Positions 21,453 to 29,311 of a stretch of 38,532 nucleotides of DNA are shown here, piece after piece. Position numbers and translations under genes: made by a program. Source of the stretch: a virus; the IMG/VR virus record IMGVR_UViG_3300032311_000795, positions 1 to 38,532 of that record. The stretch is one strand, 5' to 3'. The stretch's first letter is position 1. Each line of letters begins with the position of its first letter. A model generated the notes under the pieces. The model saw nothing but the letters and a program-made list of their open reading frames with translations, was not told the DNA's origin and did no database searches.

Positions 21453-21572
21453 TCATTTTGCCTTCCCCGCATCTTCAGCCGCACCCATATCGCTATATCG
21501 TGGCAGAGCGTTGTTGTCCGTGTGTTTTGGCGAGCAGGAGCAAAGCAAGAGGGCTATGAGGAGGAGGGGCAT
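21453..21572 (-). CDS. Very small lipoprotein, second spanin candidate (39 aa)
   Basis: Thirty-nine residues: MPLLLIALLLCSCSP is a lipoprotein signal with LCSC lipobox, followed by about 25 polar residues. Comparable in size to Rz1-type o-spanins. TAATG overlap with the lectin-like gene. Clusters with a coiled-coil membrane protein, making a second lysis-like group within the tail module. Confidence 0.55.
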   Translation of the reverse strand: MPLLLIALLLCSCSPKHTDNNALPRYSDMGAAEDAGKAK

Positions 21573-22348
21573 TACGGCAATCCTAGCCCTGCACCGAGGG
21601 TGGTTTTGTAGAGGGTGTAAACGTCCAAATTTAATTGCGTGCTTGGAGTCGCGTTTATCTTAATTACAGCAGAAATTGTTCCATTAAAATATCCGCCGAA
21701 CAATGGGAAAGCCCCGATTCTGCAATTTTTCCCAGTTTTATTTAGGACATTATTTAGCGCAAAAGATGTGACAGTTCCCCCGTTTTTGCCCTTAAATCCA
21801 AGACTTGTATTACCCTGAAATAACGACTTAAAACTTGTATCAGATGCCTCAATAATCACATCTGTAAACGCCATTGTGGCTAGATCGTTCCCAGTTGCTC
21901 CTGCTTTTAGGTGGTAATAATTAGTTGTAGCACCAACAGCTTCCCCTTGCCCAACTATTACTGAACCAGTTCCTCCGCTTGGCTTGAAAAATGCCAAAAA
22001 TGATTCTGCTGAATTACCGGAACTAAATGAATTGTCTGGAAGTGTTATAAAATCATTATTCCCATCGAACACAATTCCATCCGCTGACCAAGTCGGCCCA
22101 TTGGTTAGCGTTCCATCAAAAGCACCCAATCCGCCCAAAGAGTAAGCTGTTGTTCCTGATCCTTTGTTTTGACTTGATCGAAACAACCACACAACCATCG
22201 AGCTGTAATAATTAAGTGCTTTCATTGCTAGCACAAAATCATTAATTGCATTTTGTGCAACTACATCTGTAATCCCGACTTTACCAATATAGGCAACAGC
22301 ATCTAGGTCTGCCGTTGGCTTAATTACTTGCCTACGATAAAGAGGCAT
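21572..22348 (-). CDS. LamG/ConA-like lectin-fold tail protein (258 aa)
   Basis: Residues about 70-255 show a LamG/jelly-roll pattern: DGIVFDGNNDFITLPDN, FFKPSGG, and a C-terminal RIGAFPLFGGYFNGTISAVI block. Such domains bind glycans and sit on receptor-binding proteins. Start at 22348 preferred over the GTG at 22351 because GGAG-TAGGTG precedes it. Confidence 0.65.
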   Translation of the reverse strand: MPLYRRQVIKPTADLDAVAYIGKVGITDVVAQNAINDFVLAMKALNYYSSMVVWLFRSSQNKGSGTTAYSLGGLGAFDGTLTNGPTWSADGIVFDGNNDFITLPDNSFSSGNSAESFLAFFKPSGGTGSVIVGQGEAVGATTNYYHLKAGATGNDLATMAFTDVIIEASDTSFKSLFQGNTSLGFKGKNGGTVTSFALNNVLNKTGKNCRIGAFPLFGGYFNGTISAVIKINATPSTQLNLDVYTLYKTTLGAGLGLP

Positions 22349-22357
22349 CACCTACTC

Positions 22358-23548
22358 CTAACTAACTTCGGTTATTCTAGCAGTTCCAGCCGTGGCGAAT
22401 ACTGCGGTATGAGCAAGGGAAAGTTGCCCCTGCGGACATTCCCAATAATCGCCACTTGATAGACGCACTTGGTAACTGATAGTGGTGCAGGTTGCATTTG
22501 GAGAAATATGTAGATTTCCAGCTCCTTCATTAAACACGCTTAAGGCTTTCCTTCCAGCAACCGCAGATACAAGTGAAGTTGAAGAAGTTAGGCTAGTAAA
22601 GTTTGAATTTGTTACAGTCGTTCCTTGGGCTGAATAAACTGTTATAGCTGTATTTGAGATAGATGCCGTGACTGAACCAATCTGATTCGTGCCAGCCGCT
22701 AAAGCAGGAAGCGAACCGATAGTTACGGAATTGCCAACAGTGACGGAGGAAATGCTGATCGGTACCGTTCCAGAAATTGATGCGGTAACAGACCCAATTT
22801 GAGCTGTGCCAGCGACTAGGGCGGGGAGCGAGCCGAGTGATACTGGAAGGCTTGTGGCACTAGCTAGTGAAGTGTTTCCGATTGATTGGATTCCAGAATA
22901 AATATATGTGTTAGTTCCATTATAGCCTTGCAACGAGCCTCCATAGACTCCGTTTGTAGGCAAAACGATTGGAATGGCTGTGGCGGCTGTGGAAGAAAGC
23001 GAAACTGCAGTTTGAGAATAAGTTAAATTTGCAGTTATGCTTCCATTAACCGTTACGCTCGTATTTGCAATCGTCACCCCGTGAGTTACGCAAGAGCCGA
23101 TGGTGATGGAATTGCCAACCGTAACTGATGAAATGCTAACTGGAACAGTTCCGCTGATGGAAGCTGTCACGCTTCCAATTTGCGATGTGCTTGCCCCGAG
23201 TGTGACCGTCCCTGCTCCAATTGTCACTACGCCAATGCGGTTTGTGCCAGCGGGGAGGGCAGAGTCTATAACCGATATTAAGAATCCATCATCTGTTCCC
23301 TTTAGAGTTATTGGGAGATTATTTACAATATCAATAACAGTTAAATTCGCCGTCACCGTACCAGCAATCGTCTGTGTGGATGGGAAGTTGGATATTGAAA
23401 CAACGCTCCCACTTACTGCACTTTGCATATCTGTAATTGCTTGAGTGCCAAGGCTAACAACCGTGTGGGCTGTGATGTGTTGCCCACTAGAGAGGATGGT
23501 TGAGAGGGTGGTTGCCGACTGGTTGCCGTCTAAAATTGAAAGTGCCAT
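22358..23548 (-). CDS. Repeat-rich tail fibre protein (396 aa)
   Basis: Nearly identical 29-residue blocks at 123-151 and 250-278 (beginning QIGSVTASISGTVP, ending GNS-TIG) plus a partial third at 289-299, with valine/isoleucine/serine alternation typical of beta-helical or collagen-free fibres. The C-terminal 70 residues (AGRKALSVFNEGAGNLHISP onward) are a compact cap domain common to phage fibres. AAGGCTAT precedes the ATG. Confidence 0.65.
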   Translation of the reverse strand: MALSILDGNQSATTLSTILSSGQHITAHTVVSLGTQAITDMQSAVSGSVVSISNFPSTQTIAGTVTANLTVIDIVNNLPITLKGTDDGFLISVIDSALPAGTNRIGVVTIGAGTVTLGASTSQIGSVTASISGTVPVSISSVTVGNSITIGSCVTHGVTIANTSVTVNGSITANLTYSQTAVSLSSTAATAIPIVLPTNGVYGGSLQGYNGTNTYIYSGIQSIGNTSLASATSLPVSLGSLPALVAGTAQIGSVTASISGTVPISISSVTVGNSVTIGSLPALAAGTNQIGSVTASISNTAITVYSAQGTTVTNSNFTSLTSSTSLVSAVAGRKALSVFNEGAGNLHISPNATCTTISYQVRLSSGDYWECPQGQLSLAHTAVFATAGTARITEVS

Positions 23549-23564
23549 ATAGCCTTATACCTTG

Positions 23565-24056
23565 TTAAATGACTGCCACATACATTGAGTTCCTCTTTTC
23601 GTGGAAATTCAAGTATCGCAAGCCATCGTCTAATTCTGATGGGGTGCAGATAAGGCTCATCTTTAGTCCTCTCTGCCAAGCCGTTTTAGCGGTTCTAATG
23701 GTTGGGGTCTGCCCGGTGATTCGTGCCGTGTAAACCTTGGTGTCAGTTATGTTGTTTTGAATCTTTGTAAAGAGGGGCGGCGTTTCAGAATAGAAAGCCT
23801 CAAAGATTGAGCAATATTCAGCGTCAAAAGCCTCTTGGCTAATCTTGGCCGCCGTGTCAGAATAGTCGATTGTAACGGCCACTTCATAGACCCCAGTATA
23901 GTTGCCAAGCACTTGACCCCCTACCGAGGCCGATATTGTTGCAAATGGTAATAGCTTTGCCCCTATTCGATTTGTCTTATAGATGTTGAGGTCAGAGATA
24001 TGAGCCAGAAGATTCTCAAGTGCATCTTCAACATTGATTTGGACGCTGTTGTTCAT
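23565..24056 (-). CDS. Tail-completion-like protein, paralogue B (163 aa)
   Basis: Start at 24056 (MNNSVQINVEDALENLL) from the ATGA overlap with the upstream paralogue; the frame extends to 24101 inside that gene. Shares with its neighbour an N-terminal helix, a GVY.V.VTI.Y strand, an AFDAEYCSIFEAFY helix and a V-Y-T-A-R-I-T-G-Q-T-P strand pair. The pattern fits neck or tail-completion factors. Confidence 0.65.
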   Translation of the reverse strand: MNNSVQINVEDALENLLAHISDLNIYKTNRIGAKLLPFATISASVGGQVLGNYTGVYEVAVTIDYSDTAAKISQEAFDAEYCSIFEAFYSETPPLFTKIQNNITDTKVYTARITGQTPTIRTAKTAWQRGLKMSLICTPSELDDGLRYLNFHEKRNSMYVAVI

Positions 24057-24469
24057 TTCTTTGCGGTTGCTGTGATGTCTAAAGTCATAGCCCTTGACCA
24101 AGTGCGATTTTGGCTTATCACGGCGGGGGTATCGCCAGTCACCTTCGCAACATAGAAAGTTATGTTTGAATTGCTGGTTAGATAACTAGCTAGGTCTGGG
24201 TCACGATAGAGTTGCTCTAGTATGTCGTAAAACTTTGCGTCAAAGTCTGCTCTTGCAGTTGTGTCTGCTCTAGCCACATAGGTGATAGTAGCAGGGGTTT
24301 TGAACACACCAGAAAAGGGGATTAGTTCCTCTGACCCAATCTGGGCTTGAACTGTTACGCTTGGAATCGTCCTAGGCGTGTCTCTTTCACTTGTAAAGAA
24401 GTTCACCCCGCCAATACCAGAAACAACATTTAGGAGGGCGTTCTCAACCTCCCTCTCTATTGAGGCCAT
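24053..24469 (-). CDS. Tail-completion-like protein, paralogue A (138 aa)
   Basis: Shares the paralogue B pattern: GVFKTPATITYVA, FDAKFYDILEQLYRD, then FYVAKVTGDTPA and a final strand set. A tandem duplication in the neck/tail joining slot. Begins exactly at the end of the previous gene. Confidence 0.65.
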   Translation of the reverse strand: MASIEREVENALLNVVSGIGGVNFFTSERDTPRTIPSVTVQAQIGSEELIPFSGVFKTPATITYVARADTTARADFDAKFYDILEQLYRDPDLASYLTSNSNITFYVAKVTGDTPAVISQNRTWSRAMTLDITATAKK

Positions 24470-24786
24470 TAGGTCGTAATCTCCGCAAGTTCGATGGTAT
24501 ATGAAAGACCATCTGTGCTTTGCGAAAATCCTCCGATCATACGCTCCACCCCGCTAACTGTGCAGAGCGATCCGATGACTGGGGCAGAGATTCCAGAAGC
24601 TAAAACAACTAGGCTTTGCGTAACTCTAAACACCTCGCCACCTATCTCTAGTTCGCTTGCCGTGGTTAGGTCGGTAACGGATGCAGAAACAGAAGAAGAA
24701 CCCAAGCCAGTCACGGATTGATACAAGTCCTCAATCATATAAGATAGGTCAGTAGCGAAGTAGGAGGTGCTGATAGTGCCAGCCAT
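24469..24786 (-). CDS. Putative head-tail joining protein (105 aa)
   Basis: Small beta-rich protein at the neck position, first structural gene after the glyco island. Features such as GGEVFRVTQSLVVLASGISA are like gpFII-type attachment proteins. Weak sequence evidence. Confidence 0.5.
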   Translation of the reverse strand: MAGTISTSYFATDLSYMIEDLYQSVTGLGSSSVSASVTDLTTASELEIGGEVFRVTQSLVVLASGISAPVIGSLCTVSGVERMIGGFSQSTDGLSYTIELAEITT

Positions 24787-24802
24787 AAAACCACCCTCTA
24801 TG

Positions 24803-25477
24803 TCAATCCATAGTTATCATACCTTCAAAGCTGAAAATGTTGTCTGTTTCCCACTCGTTTTTCTGTGGGAAAAAGCCAGTTTGCTTGTCTCTTCTGGTTG
24901 CCGAAGCAAGGATAATCGGGGTGCTATTGATTGCCCAAAAGTCAGTAGCCCCCCGGATTGCCTTTGCCATCTGCTCAACTGATGGGGCGGTATAGGTGCT
25001 TAACCCTTGAATCTTAATGTCGGCTGGACATAGCACAAAGAAGTTCTCTTTTCCCATAGTCTGCCTAGCCCTTACGATTAGTTCTAGTGGGTTTCGATAG
25101 TAGCCTTGGGATAGCCCAAAGGGGGCAATTAGGTTGTAAGACTCTGGGAGTCCCTCGGCTGGTTTATCGTCTAGCTTATCTAGGACAATGTTGGTCTTGT
25201 CTGCATCCTTAATCTCTGGATGGCTATAAACAAAGTCAGTCCAGCTTCTCTTGCTTTTCCGATAAGCCTCGTACTGGTTCGGCCATACCTCTAAATCGAT
25301 AACATCGCCCATCCTATGCCCAGCCTTCACATAGCTGGTCAGTTCAAAAACTCCGTGATATTGGGCGAAGCAATCAAAGAAAACTTCGTGGCCTTGGTCG
25401 GCTAGATGCTTGGCGGCTGGTAGGCAACGAAGCACATCCCCCAACCTCTGCGAGTATTTGATAGTTTTAACACTCAT
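24803..25477 (-). CDS. GT9/heptosyltransferase-like glycosyltransferase (224 aa)
   Basis: N-terminal YSQRLGDVLRCLPAAKHLAD matches the GDVLR-x-LPA motif of heptosyltransferase-type (GT9) enzymes; a later NLIAPFGLSQGYYRNP and a TDFWAINSTPI...A block fit the nucleotide-sugar side. Shorter than a standard GT9 enzyme (about 320 residues), so perhaps reduced. Start at 25477 (MSVKTIKYS); 11-base overlap with the previous gene. Last gene of the glyco island. Confidence 0.6.
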   Translation of the reverse strand: MSVKTIKYSQRLGDVLRCLPAAKHLADQGHEVFFDCFAQYHGVFELTSYVKAGHRMGDVIDLEVWPNQYEAYRKSKRSWTDFVYSHPEIKDADKTNIVLDKLDDKPAEGLPESYNLIAPFGLSQGYYRNPLELIVRARQTMGKENFFVLCPADIKIQGLSTYTAPSVEQMAKAIRGATDFWAINSTPIILASATRRDKQTGFFPQKNEWETDNIFSFEGMITMD

Positions 25478-26234
25478 CGGCAACGCTCTTGTCTGTGATG
25501 AAAGGGAAATAATCTCTCAATCTAACTGGGCTAGTAGTTTGTTGTAGCTTCTCCCATCCCTCGACTAGCCCTTTATAGCCATAGAAATCTTCCTTGAATT
25601 GTGCTTGTTCCTTTGTGGCGTATGCGAAGTGGTCAAAGGTTAAGCCCCAAGTTTCTGTCACTCCCCTTGGAATCATCATCGACTGGACATTAAGTTTTGG
25701 TGGTTCGTGGCTAACAAACTCAACTCCCCTGCCCCACTTCCAAGCCCTCAACCATTCGTACCAATGCGAAGCAAATCCTTCCCTAGTCACGACTTTTTTA
25801 TTCTGCCCAACATAGTAGTTACAATGGAACTGCATCGCTCGACCCTCCTCACAACCCTTGAGATGCCCAAAGATTGCGTCTAGCTGGTCAGCTCTCCACA
25901 TCTCGTCAGAATCAATTTGCATCACAACGCCTTTCTCCACCCCTTGCAGAGCCTCTTTAATCATCGCCAGCTTGCCGGGAAAGGGTTTTGCTTGCCAATA
26001 GACTGAAACATTATCGCCCCTAATGCTCTCAAGGTATTCGTGCGTTCCGTCCACGCTCACAAAGTTCTTGTGGTACTTCTCTGGAACTTGCTTACACCAG
26101 CGGGTACATCCCAGAGGCTCGGCCACTCCCTCGACAATCCTCCACTCCCAAGGAATCTTTAGTTTTTGAAACTCTGCTAGATGCCTCTGGATATAGGGCA
26201 TCCCATTGAGGACGATGGTAAAGATTGTCAGCAT
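25467..26234 (-). CDS. GT2-like glycosyltransferase (255 aa)
   Basis: FTIVLNGMPYIQRHLAEFQK opening and QIDSDEMW (D-x-D metal motif) around residue 107 fit a GT-A fold; GLTFDHFAYATKEQA near the C-terminus carries a candidate catalytic residue. Probably adds sugar to a phage or host surface structure. Overlaps the methyltransferase gene by 7 bases. Confidence 0.65.
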   Translation of the reverse strand: MLTIFTIVLNGMPYIQRHLAEFQKLKIPWEWRIVEGVAEPLGCTRWCKQVPEKYHKNFVSVDGTHEYLESIRGDNVSVYWQAKPFPGKLAMIKEALQGVEKGVVMQIDSDEMWRADQLDAIFGHLKGCEEGRAMQFHCNYYVGQNKKVVTREGFASHWYEWLRAWKWGRGVEFVSHEPPKLNVQSMMIPRGVTETWGLTFDHFAYATKEQAQFKEDFYGYKGLVEGWEKLQQTTSPVRLRDYFPFITDKSVADEC

Positions 26235-26740
26235 TTCAATCGACCATAGATAACGCTAATCTCTGGACAAAAAGAAACCGAGTCGTGCCGATAGCACTCG
26301 AACCCAATCGAATCAAACCAATCAATAAACTCTTTTAACCAAGCGTCTGAATAGTGTAGCTCGATGGCAATCTCTTTTAGATTATGAACATTCCCAATTT
26401 GCAGAAGTTGAGTCTCGTCTCCCTCGATGTCGCACTTAATATGGGTGATAGAGTTCTCTGTTATCCAAGCATCCATTTGGAATGCGGAGTCTGCCTTTTC
26501 GCACAAGAACTTTCCTTGCGGGTATTGTTGAGAAAGAGTGTTGATGTCTCCTTGGTTTATGTCCACCCCTATATAAAACTCTGGCTTTTGTGATAAGAAA
26601 TACTTGGTCGTTCCATTCGCCTCTTGTCTTTCTGTTTCCGTCCAGAACGCACACCCCAAGTCAAGCACCCTGCCGCCAGCTACATTGAGATGCTCCCAAT
26701 GGATTTCTGGCGATTCTGATGTGATGATTCCTTTAGTCAT
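26228..26740 (-). CDS. FkbM-like methyltransferase (170 aa)
   Basis: Rossmann SAM-binding blocks: RVLDLGCAFW (glycine motif), FYIGVDINQ, and IKCDIEGDE, the IKxDIEG motif of FkbM-type O-methyltransferases, which often methylate sugars. ATGA overlap upstream. Confidence 0.75.
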   Translation of the reverse strand: MTKGIITSESPEIHWEHLNVAGGRVLDLGCAFWTETERQEANGTTKYFLSQKPEFYIGVDINQGDINTLSQQYPQGKFLCEKADSAFQMDAWITENSITHIKCDIEGDETQLLQIGNVHNLKEIAIELHYSDAWLKEFIDWFDSIGFECYRHDSVSFCPEISVIYGRLKC

Positions 26741-27345
26741 AGTTCAAAGATGACCGCACCATTACGAACAGACCAATCCTCCCAGAGCAGTTTTCCAAAT
26801 CCCTTCAGCTTGTTATAGTTCGCCAAGTTCTTGATGTCGTTCACATCGTCCAATGCGATGATTGCCTTTTCTGCTAGGAATGGCCTTACGCAACGGAGTT
26901 CGGCCTCACCAGAAAAAGGAGAGCCATCAATCAGCACAAAGTTAAAGTCCACATTATGCTCAAAGTGAATATCCTCGATTGCGTTGGTTGAGTAAGGGAA
27001 GGCGGTCTCTAGGCAGACATTGTGCCAGCCTAAAACTGTTTCGAGTGGATACTGGTTGAGGCTTGTTTTAGTGGTTCGATAAAATTCTTCAATGTCGTTC
27101 TTGTTCATCCATAGCTTCGATAGAGTTGCCGTGCCGTTGATGGCAACGCCCCCTCTTGCGGATAGGTTCATCGAGTGCCTACCGATGCGGTCTGGGTGGT
27201 TCTCTATGCTGAATAGCCTTTTTGTCCTAATGCATTGAGTTGAACCATCCCCAGTTCCTCCCCCGATCTCTAGGCCAACATCCAGCCCCTCGCTATATTT
27301 TGCAAGGGCTTTTCCAAATGAATCGTTGATGGTTATTTCTTGCAT
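26737..27345 (-). CDS. Class I SAM methyltransferase, Methyltransf_24-like (202 aa)
   Basis: GLEIGGGTGDGST is the SAM-binding loop; LFSIENHPDR is the ribose-contact strand; FVLIDGSPFSGEAE then AIIALDDVND are the acidic strands typical of small glycan O-methyltransferases. Overlaps the upstream gene by 13 bases and the downstream gene by 4. Confidence 0.7.
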   Translation of the reverse strand: MQEITINDSFGKALAKYSEGLDVGLEIGGGTGDGSTQCIRTKRLFSIENHPDRIGRHSMNLSARGGVAINGTATLSKLWMNKNDIEEFYRTTKTSLNQYPLETVLGWHNVCLETAFPYSTNAIEDIHFEHNVDFNFVLIDGSPFSGEAELRCVRPFLAEKAIIALDDVNDIKNLANYNKLKGFGKLLWEDWSVRNGAVIFEL

Positions 27346-27587
27346 TTCGCCATCCCTGCTAATGCTTTTTTGATTGCGTACTCAATCACGGCTTCTGGGT
27401 CGTGCTTTAAGGCAAGCATCCCAGCCTCATACAATTCCTTCCCAGCCTTATCATCATAGATAATATCCACTAGCACATACTTTGTTTTGTCTACGCTAGA
27501 CTTGCCGAAGGTAATCATACCAAGCCCCTTCGTACTCTCTCCCTTTTTCGATTTCCTACATCCAATTATTTGTTTTGCGTTTTTCAT
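27333..27587 (-). CDS. Hypothetical protein in the glyco island (84 aa)
   Basis: Unrecognised basic protein with a beta strand pair (KTKYVLVDIIYDDKAGK) and C-terminal helix. Overlaps the two-domain glycosyltransferase by 32 bases, with AAAGGA 10 bases before the ATG. Confidence 0.55.
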   Translation of the reverse strand: MKNAKQIIGCRKSKKGESTKGLGMITFGKSSVDKTKYVLVDIIYDDKAGKELYEAGMLALKHDPEAVIEYAIKKALAGMAKCKK

Positions 27588-29208
27588 AGATCGCTTTTCC
27601 TTTCTCGTAGAATTCTGGCTTGTTGTGGTTCTTTAGTTGTTCGTCTGGTTGGCCGCCATTAAACATAGGGTTATCGTGCTTAAAGACTAAATCCTTCGCC
27701 TCAATAACCACGCTATCAGCGTAGGCTCTATCCGTGAACTCATTGTCCGAGTAGATGCCATCTGACTCTTGGTAGTCTGGGTGGAATAGATGCCCCTGCT
27801 TCTTGAGCCTAGATTGCGTCATAATCGCCATACAAAGGAGTTTATCTTGTCGTAGGCCATCTGATACTGCCAGCACTTTCTCTTGCGTTGCATCCCCAAT
27901 AGCGTTCGAAATTAGGGCATCCCAATGGCGGGGGGGTGTCCAGTCATCGCTCATTTGAATGATAATATCCCCTTTGGCTATTTTTGCCCCAGCGTTCCAA
28001 GCGTTAATCATCCCGCCCGGATTGCACCTAATCGCTTGGTGAGGGGTGTAGTCGGTTGGGTCGTTATGGTCTACCATAAACAACCATTCAATTTCTAGGG
28101 GCTTTTGAGCCAAGGAAAGCCACATCCAACGCCTCTGCCAAGCGACTTGTGGTCTGCCTCTGGTAGCGTGAACAATGCTAATCTTGGGTGCTGGTCGCAT
28201 CTTCCTAATCTTTTCAGCCTCACCAGCTTCTCCCACGCATACCGAGGCAGTTTCATATAAGTCCATAGCTTGCCAGTTATAGATTGCCTCAACAAGATTC
28301 CAATAATGAGACTTGGGACGATGTAGGGTCATACAAGCCCGAATAGAGCCATAAGCCTTAATCCAGTTGCCCTTTCCCGACCAATGATTAGCGATATAGA
28401 AATAAGCCTCTCTGCGGTCTGGTTGCAACGCTACGGCTTGACCAAGATAAGTGAGCCTCTCGTTTTCTGGAACAATCCTACCCAAATTACAAAGCACATC
28501 GTAGCGAAGTGTGTCCTCTAGCTCTGTAAACATAAGAGCCTTCTTGCTGGATTCAATGCACTTGTCGTGCTGGTTCGACAAAAAGTATTCTTGAGCTTGG
28601 TAGTAAAGAGAGTTTGGTGCTGGAACAAGGGTGTCAGCCAAGATGTTGAAGTTCCTCTCTGCACTTCTTGGCTTGTAGCCGTGGGGTTTATGGATTCGGA
28701 AAATCTTATCGACTCCAATAGTTTTGTTTGGCTCTTTAGTAACAAGCATTTCGTGAACTCGATTCTTCCAGCTACAAGTTCCCCTCTTGGAGATTTCTTC
28801 TCGGAGTGGGATGAGTCCAGCGTTATCTACATTGTATTTTAACGCCACTAGGTGAGCGTCTTTTTGAATGGCAAGGTCAATAGCCTCTTCAACAACCTTC
28901 GCCCCATCCTCGGCCATTACATCGTCAGCATCGACCCATAAACACCACTCGCTTGAGCAAGCCTCAAGAGCCGTGTTCCTTGCCGTTGCAAAATCATCTA
29001 TGTGATTCCAGTCAGTTCTTTGATTCTTGTAATGAACGATTTTTGCACCAATCCCACTCGCAATTTCTTCCGTCTTATCTGGCGTAGCTGACCCCCTAGA
29101 AATGCAAACAATAAGTTCCGCTGAAATTGGCTTAAAGCTTTCCAAGCATCTACCGATATACTCTTCTTCATTTCCAGCGATGAGATAGACTGAAATAGGA
29201 TATTTCAT
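27556..29208 (-). CDS. Two-domain glycosyltransferase with TPR-like middle (550 aa)
   Basis: N-terminal GT2 domain: ISVYLIAGNEEEYIGRCLES and WVDADD (91-96) for the metal site. Residues about 200-320 are TPR-like helices (LYYQAQEYFLSNQHDKCIES). A second GT-A-like domain follows from about 343 (ISIVHATRGRP...) with a QMSDDW metal motif near 415. Bifunctional sugar transfer is likely. AGAAATCCTATCAAA precedes the ATG; TTGACA at 29242 is a weak promoter candidate. Confidence 0.7.
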   Translation of the reverse strand: MKYPISVYLIAGNEEEYIGRCLESFKPISAELIVCISRGSATPDKTEEIASGIGAKIVHYKNQRTDWNHIDDFATARNTALEACSSEWCLWVDADDVMAEDGAKVVEEAIDLAIQKDAHLVALKYNVDNAGLIPLREEISKRGTCSWKNRVHEMLVTKEPNKTIGVDKIFRIHKPHGYKPRSAERNFNILADTLVPAPNSLYYQAQEYFLSNQHDKCIESSKKALMFTELEDTLRYDVLCNLGRIVPENERLTYLGQAVALQPDRREAYFYIANHWSGKGNWIKAYGSIRACMTLHRPKSHYWNLVEAIYNWQAMDLYETASVCVGEAGEAEKIRKMRPAPKISIVHATRGRPQVAWQRRWMWLSLAQKPLEIEWLFMVDHNDPTDYTPHQAIRCNPGGMINAWNAGAKIAKGDIIIQMSDDWTPPRHWDALISNAIGDATQEKVLAVSDGLRQDKLLCMAIMTQSRLKKQGHLFHPDYQESDGIYSDNEFTDRAYADSVVIEAKDLVFKHDNPMFNGGQPDEQLKNHNKPEFYEKGKAIYEKRKTNNWM

Positions 29209-29236
29209 TTTGATAGGATTTCTAACTGCTAGAGGA

Positions 29237-29242
29237 TGTCAA
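29237..29242 (-). promoter_or_regulatory. Candidate -35 for the glyco island
   Basis: TTGACA on the minus strand between the terminator tail and the glycosyltransferase start, with only TCCTAT at about the -10 distance. It would uncouple the island from capsid transcription, but the -10 is poor. Confidence 0.3.
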
Positions 29243-29244
29243 TT

Positions 29245-29285
29245 AAAAGAAAAGGGGGGAGCAAGTTATTCACTCACTCCCCCCT
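29245..29285 (-). terminator. Strong Rho-independent terminator after the major capsid gene
   Basis: Nine-base GC-rich stem AGGGGGGAG/CTCCCCCCT (29253-29261 with 29277-29285), 15-base loop, followed on the minus strand by TTTCTTTT. Placed 27 bases after the capsid stop, before the glyco island. Confidence 0.85.
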
Positions 29286-29311
29286 CTTCGGAGGAAACAA
29301 CCAACCAATCT

